From: Ralstonia sp. NFACC01
Lineage (GTDB): Bacteria > Pseudomonadota > Gammaproteobacteria > Burkholderiales > Burkholderiaceae
Direction of reading: 5' to 3'
NCBI RefSeq assembly: GCF_900115545.1
Contig: NZ_FOWV01000001.1
Span: forward strand, 310,001-374,000
Length of the DNA stretch: 64,000 nucleotides
Below, one piece after another: positions 19,655 through 28,152 of this stretch (positions within the stretch are counted from its first letter, which is position 1; each line of letters begins with the position of its first letter). The notes under the pieces were generated by a model, which saw nothing but the letters and a program-made list of their open reading frames with translations, was not told the origin of the DNA and searched no databases. The position numbers and the translations under genes were made by a program.

Positions 19655-19799
19655 CGGAGCGTCCCTTGTGGGTGGTGTGGCGTTACGTTCTGTTACTAAT
19701 TCGCCAGCACCGTATCACCTGTGTCAGCGGCTCTGAATACAATACAGATACCGTATTTCGCGCCGGCTACGGATTCGCCCGGCGCTTCAGCTGCAGGTG

Positions 19800-20138
19800 A
19801 TGAAGATGATTCGACGCAATGTGCTGTGGATTGCAGGTGCAGCCGCGCTGGCAGTGCTGGCCGTGCCGCAGATGGCGTCGGCGCACGTGAGCGTCGGCAT
19901 CGGGTTTGGCGTGCCGGTGGCCCCTGTGTATGTGGCCCCTGCACCGGTGTACTACCCACCGCCGCCTCCGCCTCCGGTCTACTACGCGCCACCGCCGCCG
20001 GCGTATTACGCCCCGGCGCCCGTGTATTACGGTCCGCCCGCTTACGGCCCGGCACCTGTTGTGGTGGGCGCAGGCTGGTACCGTTGGGGCCCGCGTTATC
20101 GCTGGTACGATGGCCGTCACTGGGGCCACTGGCGCTAA
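19800..20138 (+). CDS. Exported Pro/Tyr-rich protein
   Basis: The 112-residue protein has a signal peptide ending MASAHVS and then a low-complexity region dominated by PAPVYY, PPPPPPPVYY and PPAYY units, finishing with a WYRWGPRYRWYDGRHWGHW aromatic/basic tail. Such YXXP-rich proteins are common as small exported proteins in Burkholderiales and are probably cell-envelope components. The ATG at 19800 and a second ATG two codons on are both possible. A strong terminator follows, so it is a single-gene transcript. Confidence 0.8.
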   Translation: MKMIRRNVLWIAGAAALAVLAVPQMASAHVSVGIGFGVPVAPVYVAPAPVYYPPPPPPPVYYAPPPPAYYAPAPVYYGPPAYGPAPVVVGAGWYRWGPRYRWYDGRHWGHWR

Positions 20139-20157
20139 GCGGCGCACCCGCCAAGAG

Positions 20158-20186
20158 AAAGGCTCCTTCGGGAGCCTTTTTTTCTT
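20158..20186 (+). terminator. Rho-independent terminator
   Basis: The stem AAAGGCTCC / GGAGCCTTT closed by a TTCG tetraloop is followed by further T residues. It ends the Pro/Tyr-rich protein gene. Confidence 0.9.
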
Positions 20187-20385
20187 AGACGGCAGGTGCC
20201 CGTGTGGCACGGCATGTGCGTGGATTTGGATGACGGGTAAGCGCGCCACCGCCCCGTGACAAAGCAGCGCGGTGCAGAACTGGGCGCCCGCTACCCGGTC
20301 GATATGACGTCCGCGTGAACGACGCGGACACGTGTGCCGCAGCGGCGCACGTCATGTTCGCAGTGTCATGACCAAAGGAGTCCTC

Positions 20386-20637
20386 ATGCAAGTCACCACG
20401 CAACGCTTTGCAACGCGCACCCTGGTTGCGGCCGCAAGCGGCTTGGCCCTGGCGCTAGGCGCGGCGGTCGCGCACGCCGGGTCGATCGATCCGTATCAGG
20501 CCAACCACAAGGTGAGCCGCGCCGATCCGTACACCGACGGTGCCAAGGTAAGTCGCGCTGATCCGTACACCGATGGCGCGAAAATGGAACGCGCCGACCC
20601 GTACACCGATGGCGCCTGCACCGATCGCCAGCCGTAA
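20386..20637 (+). CDS. Exported mini-protein with DPYTDGA tandem repeats
   Basis: The 83-residue product has a signal peptide (about 31 residues, ending AVAHA) and then a mature part made almost wholly of 12-residue units DPYTDGAKVSRA: a degenerate first unit (DPYQANHKVSRA), two full units and a truncated last one. At DNA level the repeats are 36 bases with synonymous drift, so they are under protein selection rather than recent duplication. AAAGGAG precedes the ATG at 20386. A second member of the same family lies at 60446-60688. The D-x-x-x-D-G pattern could bind a cation; function is unknown. Confidence 0.8.
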   Translation: MQVTTQRFATRTLVAAASGLALALGAAVAHAGSIDPYQANHKVSRADPYTDGAKVSRADPYTDGAKMERADPYTDGACTDRQP

Positions 20638-20672
20638 AGGAAGAGCGGCAGGCGCTGTCGCATCGCAACATC

Positions 20673-20701
20673 AAGCCCGGGCGATACCCGGGCTTTTTCT
20701 T
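20673..20701 (+). terminator. Rho-independent terminator after the YTDG-repeat gene
   Basis: AAGCCCGGG (20673-20681) / CCCGGGCTT (20687-20695) with a 5-base loop is followed by TTTCTTT. The rest of the gap up to 20941 holds no gene; it contains GTTAAC at 20728, a match to the presumed GTWWAC methylation site, and the promoter region of the next gene. Confidence 0.85.
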
Positions 20702-20941
20702 TGTGCATCTTTCTGACGAAGCCTCGTGTTAACGTCGGCCCGCAACGTCCCGCGAAACGCTGGCGTACGGCGCAAGCGGAACGATCCTCAACCATACTGA
20801 AGCGCAGGAATGTATCGGCTCTTTTGCGTCATTGGTTCAGGAAGAGTCGTGGAAGCGGTCGATGCCAGTGGCATACTTTCGCCTAATACGGGCTCTGTGC
20901 AGCCCTTGCGCCATTGCATTACAACCACCAAGGAGAACGTC

Positions 20942-21355
20942 ATGAAAACGAAACCGTGCCTGTGCCAGGACGATGTCACCAAGATCCTGGACGCTGCCGA
21001 GAAAGAAGCGCGTGCGCACCAATGGAACGTGACGATCGCCGTGGTAGACGATGGCGGCCATCTGATGGGCCTGCGCCGCATGGACGGCTGCGCCACCATC
21101 TCGGCATACATCGCTCCGGAAAAGGCGCGTACCGCAGCGCTGGGCCGTCGCGAGTCGAAGATCTACGAAGACATCATCAACAACGGTCGCATCTCGTTCC
21201 TGTCGGCGCCGCATCTGCAGGGCATGCTCGAAGGTGGCGTGCCGGTGATGGTGGAAGGCGTCTGCGCCGGTGCGGTCGGTGTGTCGGGCGTGAAGTCGAC
21301 CGAGGATGTCGTGATCGCCAAGGCGGGTATCGCCGCTGTGAACGTGATTTGCTGA
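20942..21355 (+). CDS. GlcG/HbpS family protein (DUF336)
   Basis: The 137-residue protein belongs to the GlcG/HbpS family of small octamer-forming proteins, some of which bind heme. Family motifs are AVVDDGGHLMGLRRMDG and the C-terminal GAVGVSGVKSTEDVVIAKAG. The first residues hold a CLC pair (MKTKPCLCQDD) that could add metal or redox chemistry. AAGGAG lies nine bases before the ATG. Its position next to hemP and tonB-exbBD suggests a link to heme or iron, but GlcG homologues also accompany glycolate and degradation genes, so the role stays open. Confidence 0.85.
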   Translation: MKTKPCLCQDDVTKILDAAEKEARAHQWNVTIAVVDDGGHLMGLRRMDGCATISAYIAPEKARTAALGRRESKIYEDIINNGRISFLSAPHLQGMLEGGVPVMVEGVCAGAVGVSGVKSTEDVVIAKAGIAAVNVIC

Positions 21356-21383
21356 TACGCGATCACGCAACAGATTTAAAGGG

Positions 21384-21416
21384 AAGGGCGCGGCGGAGGT
21401 CGCGCCCTTTCTCTTT
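21384..21416 (+). terminator. Terminator after the GlcG-like gene
   Basis: A 9-bp stem AAGGGCGCG (21384-21392) / CGCGCCCTT (21401-21409) with an 8-base loop is followed by TCTCTTT. Confidence 0.7.
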
Positions 21417-21542
21417 GGGCGCGGTGGGGAGAAAGAAGGGCTTGGCTGGCAGTCGTCCGGCAATGCGGAATGACGACGGCTGGCTACGGCCGAATGTCTC
21501 CTGAGAGAGACGTCCCCACAAAAGCCGGTGCGTGTTGCAGTG

Positions 21543-21815
21543 TTACTTGGTCAGAATCAGCTTGCCGAAGCGCGTCACGCGCAGCGTGTAGATTGCGCCG
21601 TTGTGGCGTATGGCCACGGCGTTCTGACCGGCAAAGAGTTGTTCAGAAGTCATCGTCCGCGTGTCGCCGATGGTGGCGACTGGCATATCGCGAACGGTCT
21701 GGGCCGCGGGCGTTGCGGCAGCGGTGTTCAGGTCAGCGGGCTGCTTACGGGCGACGATGACGTGACGACGGCGGGTCACGGTGCGTCCAGCGTCTTGGTG
21801 TTCGGAAGCGTTCAT
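21543..21815 (-). CDS. hemP: Hemin uptake protein HemP
   Basis: HemP is a small protein required for full expression of TonB-dependent heme uptake in Burkholderia and relatives. The 90-residue product carries the conserved C-terminal block (SEQLFAGQNAVAIRHNG, then YTLRVTRFGKLILTK). The ATG at 21815 is preferred; the frame stays open far upstream through a Fur box, which should not be coded. The N-terminal 40 residues are basic and poorly conserved. A Fur box lies 81-99 bases upstream, so expression should rise under iron limitation. The usual hmu receptor genes are not in the window. Confidence 0.9.
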   Translation of the reverse strand: MNASEHQDAGRTVTRRRHVIVARKQPADLNTAAATPAAQTVRDMPVATIGDTRTMTSEQLFAGQNAVAIRHNGAIYTLRVTRFGKLILTK

Positions 21816-21895
21816 GGCGATGTCCTGGCGGGCGGAAGCATGGGCTGAGACGTTGGCTGGCAAAGGGTCTCCAGCGAATGCCAAATAGATTAAAT

Positions 21896-21914
21896 GAGAA
21901 TCGTTATCATTACA
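21896..21914 (-). promoter_or_regulatory. Fur box upstream of hemP
   Basis: On the minus strand TGTAATGATAACGATTCTC matches the 19-base Fur consensus (GATAATGATAATCATTATC) at 14 of 19 positions, counted by eye. Confidence 0.75.
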
Positions 21915-21945
21915 AGCGTGGACTGACGATGTGCTGATCCACGCC

Positions 21946-21976
21946 TGAAAAAACAAAACCGGGCGCGAGGCCCGGT
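21946..21976 (-). terminator. Terminator of the tonB-exbB-exbD operon
   Basis: On the minus strand ACCGGGC / GCCCGGT (21958-21976, 5-base loop) is followed by a T-rich run TTTTGTTTTTT. It lies about 85 bases past the exbD stop and immediately before the hemP promoter. Confidence 0.8.
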
Positions 21977-22059
21977 CGTGTAGATGTGCTGTGAGCCAGC
22001 CGTGCCGCGACGCCGGACGTTCTGCGAGAACGGCGGTCGGGCAACGTGGTGATGCCGCC

Positions 22060-22470
<411 letters not shown>

Positions 22471-22479
22471 GGCCGCTCC

Positions 22480-23208
22480 TTACTGCTGCTTGACTGCCGC
22501 CAGACGCACGCCGGCTTCATCACGCGAAGCGCCCGGGCGCAGGCGCGCGCCTGTCACGAAGTAGGCGTGCAGATCGTGCGCGAAGCGGTTGAGCTTGGCG
22601 ATGATGGCTTTGTTGCCGCGCGTGAGCGCGTTGTAGCCGAGCACCGCCGGAATGGCGACGGCCAGACCGAAGGCCGTCATGATGAGCGATTCACCCACAG
22701 GGCCAGCCACCTTGTCGATGGTCGGCACGCCCACGGCGCCGATGCCGAGCAGGGCGTGATAGATGCCCCACACCGTGCCGAAGAGGCCGACGAACGGTGC
22801 AGTTGAGCCGACCGATGCCAGCACGGCCAAGCCCGATTGCATCTGGCCCACGGCCTCATCGATGGCGCTCTTGAGCGAGCGCGTGATCCAGTCGGAGATG
22901 TCCATCACATCGTGCAGCTGCGGCTGGCTCGCGCGGTGATGCTGCGCGGCCTCGCGGCCGGTCTGCGCCAGCGTGTGGAACGGGTTGTCCTTGGCCGAGC
23001 CCAGCGTCTGCATGGCGTGATCGAAATCGTCCGAGTGCCAGAAACGCTTTTCAGCGCCTTGCGCCATCGACTTCAGACGCACGATGTCCCACGCCTTGGT
23101 GAAGATGACGATCCACGAGGCGAGCGACATGATGAGCAGCAGAATCGCCGTGGCGCGGGTGACGATATCGCCTTGTGTCCAGAGGTGGGAAAGACCGAGT
23201 TCCTGCAT
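22480..23208 (-). CDS. exbB: TonB energy-transducing subunit ExbB
   Basis: The 242-residue MotA/TolQ/ExbB-family protein has three spans; the third and its flanks contain the conserved GLFGTVWGIYHAL and AFGLAVAIPAVLGYN segments. It ends nine bases before exbD and starts 49 bases after tonB on the same strand. The pair could serve siderophore and heme receptors generally, as a Fur box precedes tonB. Confidence 0.95.
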   Translation of the reverse strand: MQELGLSHLWTQGDIVTRATAILLLIMSLASWIVIFTKAWDIVRLKSMAQGAEKRFWHSDDFDHAMQTLGSAKDNPFHTLAQTGREAAQHHRASQPQLHDVMDISDWITRSLKSAIDEAVGQMQSGLAVLASVGSTAPFVGLFGTVWGIYHALLGIGAVGVPTIDKVAGPVGESLIMTAFGLAVAIPAVLGYNALTRGNKAIIAKLNRFAHDLHAYFVTGARLRPGASRDEAGVRLAAVKQQ

Positions 23209-23257
23209 GATGAATGTCCTGAATTGAGCGAGAGGCTAAGCGAGAAGCGGGATCGAA

Positions 23258-23914
23258 TTAGTTATCGAGCTTGAAGACGAACGGCTTGCTGGCCACCACG
23301 GGCACGGCATGGCCGTTCTGCTTGTAAGGGCTGCACTTGATGGCACGCGCGGCGTCGGTGGCAGCACGGTCAAGGCGCGGCGAGCCGGACGACGAGGTGA
23401 CCGCCACGTTGGTGACTTCACCGGCCGTGCCGATGGAGATCTTGACCATGGCGCGGCCTTCCTCGCCCATTTTCTGCGACATGCTGGGATAGACGAGCGG
23501 CGGATCGCTGCACTGGATGTCGTTGATACCGACGCTGATCGGGCCAGATGAAACCGGTGCCGGTGCGGGAGCAGGTTCTGGAGCCGGTGCCGGCGGCGTG
23601 GGCGGTGCGGCAGGCACCACGGGCGCGTTGTCCGACGGCGGCAGCGTGGGCGTCGGCATCGGCGTGGGCTTGGGTTGCGCGACCGGCTTGACGATGTTGA
23701 CGGGCTTGGGCGCCTCTTGCTTGATCGGCTGCTGCTTGGGCGGCTCCGGTTGCTTGATCGGCTCAGGCGCGGCCGGAATGATGTGCGCCTGGATTTCGAG
23801 TGGTTCTTCGACAGGCGGGCGCGGGGCGATCAAGCCAAGCTGGATCAGCATCAGCACGCCCGCGTGCAGCAACAGCACGACCACCAGAATCTTGAGAGTA
23901 CGAGGGTGAATCAT
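23258..23914 (-). CDS. tonB: TonB protein
   Basis: TonB spans the periplasm and transmits energy from ExbBD to outer-membrane receptors. The 218-residue protein has an N-terminal anchor (ILVVVLLLHAGVLMLIQLGL, with the functionally important His in the span), a Pro-rich spacer of EP/KP and PAPAP type at about residues 40-135 and a TonB C-terminal domain with YPSMSQKMGEEGRAMVKISI. The ATG at 23914 gives a normal anchor; the longer upstream frame is not supported. Confidence 0.94.
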   Translation of the reverse strand: MIHPRTLKILVVVLLLHAGVLMLIQLGLIAPRPPVEEPLEIQAHIIPAAPEPIKQPEPPKQQPIKQEAPKPVNIVKPVAQPKPTPMPTPTLPPSDNAPVVPAAPPTPPAPAPEPAPAPAPVSSGPISVGINDIQCSDPPLVYPSMSQKMGEEGRAMVKISIGTAGEVTNVAVTSSSGSPRLDRAATDAARAIKCSPYKQNGHAVPVVASKPFVFKLDN

Positions 23915-23991
23915 CAACGACCGGGAATCGAAAGCAGAAAAAAGGAATGCAATGCGATGGTGGTGGGATGAACAACGAAAGCGGCGCAGCG

Positions 23992-24057
23992 TCAGCGCTT
24001 GCCGAAAACAATCAATGAAACCCCAATGCTGATGAGCAGACTCAGGAGCAATTCCAT
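23992..24057 (-). CDS. Possible 21-residue membrane peptide upstream of tonB
   Basis: A 21-codon ORF encodes MELLLSLLISIGVSLIVFGK plus one Arg, which would form a single membrane helix with a basic end. It lies 77 bases upstream of tonB, downstream of the Fur box, so it would sit in the tonB leader transcript. No convincing Shine-Dalgarno is seen. It could be a tiny co-expressed peptide or chance. Confidence 0.3.
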   Translation of the reverse strand: MELLLSLLISIGVSLIVFGKR

Positions 24058-24188
24058 GGCGCCTAGCGTTGAAGCCGGCGGGGTCGCCGCCAGCGTGACA
24101 GGTATTGTAGGCCCGCAACTGCAACAGTGTTGCGACAACCGAGCACAGTTTGCGTTCAGTCTATTGGGTCGATAGGCAAAGTATAAAC

Positions 24189-24207
24189 GATAATGATTCC
24201 TATTTGC
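24189..24207 (-). promoter_or_regulatory. Fur box and -10 element upstream of tonB
   Basis: On the minus strand GCAAATAGGAATCATTATC matches the Fur consensus at 14 of 19 positions by eye; TATACT (24180-24185) just downstream is a good -10. This predicts iron-repressed tonB-exbB-exbD. The 372-base gap 24058-24429 otherwise holds only a weaker Fur-like site at 24362-24380. Confidence 0.7.
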
Positions 24208-24361
24208 GCGCAATTCCCTCTCTTTCGTGGGGTGAGGCTCACGTCCAGACGGCTGATGGCGAGAAACTGCCTGTGCAGGCGGTTGGCCATTCGAGGCGCT
24301 GCGGGCTCGCAACTTGCAAAGACACGGGTCCACCCGGGGTACGCTGTGTGCGCAAACGCGC

Positions 24362-24380
24362 TAGGATGAAAATCATTCAA
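24362..24380 (+). promoter_or_regulatory. Weak Fur-like site before the AAA+ ATPase
   Basis: The sequence contains GATGAAAATCATTC; aligned to the Fur consensus it matches about 12 of 19 positions. It lies 50 bases upstream of the ATPase start. Confidence 0.3.
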
Positions 24381-24429
24381 ACACGGTGACCGGCCGGCCA
24401 ACCGTGAAACGGGGAAGAAGGGGGCGACC

Positions 24430-26751
24430 ATGGATGAAGCCAACCTCAACATGGACGACGCTGACGACGATGGTACGTTCGTCCCCACGGGCGGCAGGCA
24501 GCCGCAGGCGCTGCTGTTGTCGTCGCTGGATTCCATGTGCGCGCAGTTTGCGCTGCGCACGGTCTGCGCGATGGGCCTGCGCTTCAACCTGCGCACCAAT
24601 ATCAATGACATCCTCACCGTGTGCGCGCCGGAGCTGATCTGGCCCGTGACGGTCATCCAGCGGCTGCAGCGCTTTCTGTCTGCACGCTGCGCCGACATGC
24701 CGGGCTGGCGCGCGGTCGGCAAGCTCGACCTGCCCACCTTCATGGACCGCCACGGCCAGTGGAGTAGCGCCTTCGATGAAGGCTCGCTCTTCTATTACCT
24801 CGACGAGTACGTCAAGCATCACGCCAAGGACATGTTCACCGTGTTCGGCGCGTCGTGCGATGCGCTGGGCGAGCGGCTCTCCGGTGAACGTGTCCTGCTG
24901 GTCGGCAACATCGACATGCTGGCCCGCGTGCTCGGCCTGCCGCCGCACGAACGCGCGCTGCTGCTGTTTGCCTCCCTGGTGAAATACAAGCGCGATCTGC
25001 GCGCAGTGATGGTCGATTGCAAGGTCGCGCACAGCCAGGAAGCGTTCCAGCTGCTCGCCAGCCTGGCGGGCGCAAGCACGTCCGAAATTGCTGCGTCATT
25101 GCGGCCCGGTTCGCGGCTGGAGACGCTGGGTCTCATCGAACCGCCGCTGCCGGAGAACAGCGTCACCGACCTGGGCGATCTGATGCGCATCTCCGACCGC
25201 CTGCTGCACGTGCTGCTGGGCGACTACGCTAGCGAGGCGGACATGATGGCCGTCTTCACGCGCCCGGCACCGCCGACCACGCTGTCGCAGTCCGATTACC
25301 CGCATGTGGAAACCGACGCGCGCTACCTGACCGCGCTGTTGGAGAACGCGTCGCAGCAGCGCGCCTCGGGCGTCAACATCCTGCTGTACGGCGCGCCTGG
25401 TACCGGCAAAACGGAACTGGCCCGAGTGCTGGCGCGTGACGCCGGTTGCGAACTGTACGAAGTGGATTGCCTCGACAAGGACGGCAACAGCCTCACGGGC
25501 AAAGACCGCTACCGCTCGCTGCAGGTGTCGCAGGCGTTCCTGCGCGGGCGGCCCGGCGCGGTACTGCTGTTCGACGAGGTGGAAGACGTATTCCCCGGCC
25601 CGACGCGTGAGCTGATGAGCCTCTTCGGCCACGAAGAGCCGCGGGGCTCCGTCAACGGCAAGGCGTGGGTGAACCAGACGCTGGAGCAGAACCCCGTGCC
25701 GGTGATCTGGGTGTCGAATTCCATCCGCCAGATCGACCCGGCATACCTGCGCCGTTTCCAGTTCCATCTTGAGCTGAAGGTGCCGCCGGCGACGGTGCGC
25801 GAGAGCATCATCCGCAAGCACCTGGAGGGGCTGGAGGTGTCGGACGCGTTCATGGCCAAGCTGGCGGCGCGCAAGACGCTCACACCTGCGCAAATCGATT
25901 CTGCCGCACGCTTTGCGCGCCTGACGCAGCCGGCAATGGAAGAGTCCGCCGAATCACTGATCGAGCGTCAGCTCGACCACGCGGATCAGGCGATGGGCTT
26001 GCGGCCAGACGTGCAGGCGCATCGCGTCGTGACTGAATACAAGCTGGATTATCTGAACCTGGAGACGCGGTTTTCCGTCGAGCGCATCATCGAAGCGCTG
26101 CGCGTGCGGCGACGCGGCACGCTGTGCTTCTACGGGCCGCCGGGCACGGGCAAGACGGTGCTGGCCGAACACATTGCTGCGCAGCTCGACATGCCGTTGA
26201 TGATTCGCCGTGCGTCGGACTTGATGAGCAAGTACGTCGGCGAAACCGAGCAGCAGATTGCAGCGATGTTTTCGCGAGCCGAAGAGGAGCGTGCACTGCT
26301 CCTGCTCGACGAGGCGGACAGTTTCATGCAGAGCCGCCAGGGTGCGGTGCGCAATTACGAAGTGTCGGAAGTCAACGAGATGCTGCAGGGCATGGAGCGC
26401 TTTGACGGCATCTTCGTCTGTACGACCAACTTGTTTGATCGGATTGACGAAGCGGCGCTGCGGCGGTTTGCGTTCAAGATCCGCTTCAAGCCGCTGGTGC
26501 GTGCGCAGCGCGAGCAGATGTTCATTGCGGAAGCGCTGGGCGGCAAAGCTGAGGCGCTCAAGCCTGTGTGGCGCGAGATGCTGGCGTCGCTCGACATGCT
26601 CACGCCGGGCGATTTTGCGGTGGTCAAGCAGCAGTCTTTGCTGTTGGGCGAGACGCTTGACCCGGAATCCTTCCTCGCACAATTGCGACAGGAGCATTCC
26701 ATCAAGCCGGAACTGCGCGAGCGGCGCTCCATCGGATTCACACTGCGCTGA
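24430..26751 (+). CDS. Double AAA+ ATPase of unknown role
   Basis: The 773-residue cytoplasmic protein has a roughly 300-residue N-terminal region without a recognised domain, then two AAA modules. Module 1 has Walker A GAPGTGKTE (321-329) and Walker B LLFDEVED (379-386). Module 2 has Walker A GPPGTGKTV (569-577), a pore-loop-like KYVGETE (601-607), Walker B LLLLDEAD (623-630) and a sensor CTTN. Both have RRF arginine-finger-like motifs. Module 2 resembles classical protein-remodelling AAA proteins (FtsH/Cdc48 type), but no protease domain or partner gene is visible. It is divergent from tonB. Substrate unfolding or complex disassembly is the best general guess. Confidence 0.85.
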   Translation: MDEANLNMDDADDDGTFVPTGGRQPQALLLSSLDSMCAQFALRTVCAMGLRFNLRTNINDILTVCAPELIWPVTVIQRLQRFLSARCADMPGWRAVGKLDLPTFMDRHGQWSSAFDEGSLFYYLDEYVKHHAKDMFTVFGASCDALGERLSGERVLLVGNIDMLARVLGLPPHERALLLFASLVKYKRDLRAVMVDCKVAHSQEAFQLLASLAGASTSEIAASLRPGSRLETLGLIEPPLPENSVTDLGDLMRISDRLLHVLLGDYASEADMMAVFTRPAPPTTLSQSDYPHVETDARYLTALLENASQQRASGVNILLYGAPGTGKTELARVLARDAGCELYEVDCLDKDGNSLTGKDRYRSLQVSQAFLRGRPGAVLLFDEVEDVFPGPTRELMSLFGHEEPRGSVNGKAWVNQTLEQNPVPVIWVSNSIRQIDPAYLRRFQFHLELKVPPATVRESIIRKHLEGLEVSDAFMAKLAARKTLTPAQIDSAARFARLTQPAMEESAESLIERQLDHADQAMGLRPDVQAHRVVTEYKLDYLNLETRFSVERIIEALRVRRRGTLCFYGPPGTGKTVLAEHIAAQLDMPLMIRRASDLMSKYVGETEQQIAAMFSRAEEERALLLLDEADSFMQSRQGAVRNYEVSEVNEMLQGMERFDGIFVCTTNLFDRIDEAALRRFAFKIRFKPLVRAQREQMFIAEALGGKAEALKPVWREMLASLDMLTPGDFAVVKQQSLLLGETLDPESFLAQLRQEHSIKPELRERRSIGFTLR

Positions 26752-26754
26752 CGC

Positions 26755-26768
26755 TTAACGCATATCAA
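26755..26768 (+). promoter_or_regulatory. Candidate FNR/Dnr box ahead of the anaerobic module
   Basis: TTAACGCATATCAA matches TTGAT-N4-ATCAA at 8 of 10 informative positions and lies 58-72 bases upstream of the membrane-protein ATG, a usual distance for an FNR-activated promoter. Confidence 0.4.
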
Positions 26769-26826
26769 GCGCATGCAGACGCGGCTGCGCTAACGTGGTC
26801 GGCTGGATAGATATCCGGTCGGCCCG

Positions 26827-28107
26827 ATGTCAACTACACCCACGCTTTTCTACGAACGCATGCCGCCCGCCGGCGTGGTGTTCGGCTGCCTGCTGCCGGT
26901 GCCGTGGATAGGCGCCGCGGCGGGTCTTCTATTAGCGCTGGGGCCATCCGCGGGTTTGCCTGACCGATTCGCGCCGCTGTCGCTCGCGCTGGTTCATGCC
27001 TTGGCCGTGGGCGTGCTTTTGCCGGCGATGCTCGGTGCGCTATTTCAATTGCTTCCCGTGGTGGCCGGCGTGCCTGTGCGTGGCGCGAGATGGGTGTCGC
27101 CATGGGTGTCGCTCTCGTGCGTGGCAACGGCATCTGCACTGGCGACCGGTTTCCTGGGCGCAAATCATCGCGCGTTCGTGCTGGCTGCATGGATGGGGGC
27201 GCCGCTGCTGGCCGTGCCCGCCGCGTTGATCATTCTTGCCGGCATGCGCGTGGTGCAGACGCCTAGCACGCATGCGACGGTGCGAACACTGCGCTGCATC
27301 GGCTGGGCCGTGTTGGCAACGCTGGTGAGCGGCGCGACGCTTGCCACGGCCTTGGCCAGCGGATGGTTTGCGCTATCCCCCAGGCTGCTGGCTCTGCATG
27401 TCGGCTGGGGCCTCGGCGGCTGGCTGGCCACGTTGGTCGCGGGTGTGGCGTCGACAGTGTTGCCGATGTTCTGGCAGACGCGGCGTTTGCCGGAGCGCTG
27501 GCATCGGCTGATGCCGTGGTGGCTGTGGGCGCCGCTGATCATTGGCACTCTGTGGAGCGTCGGGCGCGGCGCGGTGCTTTGGCAGACATGGGGATGGCTC
27601 GCCCTGGCAACGCTGGCGATGGCGGGCATGCATGCACTGCGCAGCGCGCGTCGTCGGCACGATCCGGGCTGGCGGCTGTGGCTGGCCGCTTCCGTCGCCT
27701 GGCTGGTGGTTGCCGTGCTGGGTCTGACCACGTCTTGGCTGCCAGCAGACTGGCCCGTCGCGTGGGAGATGGGCGTGCTGGCCCTCGTGGGTGGCGGCGT
27801 GCTGCCTGTCAATGCGATGCTCGGCAAGATCATCCCGTTCATGATCTGGATGCATCTGCGTAGGCGGGTGCCGCGGCATGTGCGGCTGCCGGCTATGCAA
27901 ACGTTGATCGGCGAGCGCCGACAGCATTGGCATGCCCGCCTGCTGCTGCTCGTGTTGCTGGCGTTGTTGCTGGTGCCGTTACAGCCTCAACGAATGGTGG
28001 TGATTGCTGGCGTGCTGTTCGCGTTGTCGCACGTGTGGCTGGGTGCGATGCTGTGCCGGGCGCTGCTGACGTTTCGCCGTGTCTCGCGAGCGTTTGCACC
28101 CGATTGA
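26827..28107 (+). CDS. Polytopic membrane protein of the anaerobic module, NnrS/oxidase-I-like
   Basis: The 426-residue protein is almost entirely membrane-embedded, with about 12 hydrophobic segments. Histidines lie inside or beside spans (LVHALAVGVLLP, LHVGWGLGGW), which is the style of heme- or copper-binding proteins such as NnrS and cytochrome oxidase subunit I relatives, but I cannot place it firmly in one family. It starts downstream of a candidate FNR box and is followed after 45 bases by ubiU, ubiV and ubiT. A role in nitric-oxide tolerance or anaerobic respiration is inferred from this context alone. Confidence 0.75.
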   Translation: MSTTPTLFYERMPPAGVVFGCLLPVPWIGAAAGLLLALGPSAGLPDRFAPLSLALVHALAVGVLLPAMLGALFQLLPVVAGVPVRGARWVSPWVSLSCVATASALATGFLGANHRAFVLAAWMGAPLLAVPAALIILAGMRVVQTPSTHATVRTLRCIGWAVLATLVSGATLATALASGWFALSPRLLALHVGWGLGGWLATLVAGVASTVLPMFWQTRRLPERWHRLMPWWLWAPLIIGTLWSVGRGAVLWQTWGWLALATLAMAGMHALRSARRRHDPGWRLWLAASVAWLVVAVLGLTTSWLPADWPVAWEMGVLALVGGGVLPVNAMLGKIIPFMIWMHLRRRVPRHVRLPAMQTLIGERRQHWHARLLLLVLLALLLVPLQPQRMVVIAGVLFALSHVWLGAMLCRALLTFRRVSRAFAPD

Positions 28108-28152
28108 CGGAACGCAAAACCACATTGGCGGACAAGTCGCAGACTGGCCGCC

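Noticed and set aside
20496-20637. 36-base repeats as a possible CRISPR array
   Set aside because: The units are in frame, adjacent without spacers and encode a repeated peptide after a signal sequence.
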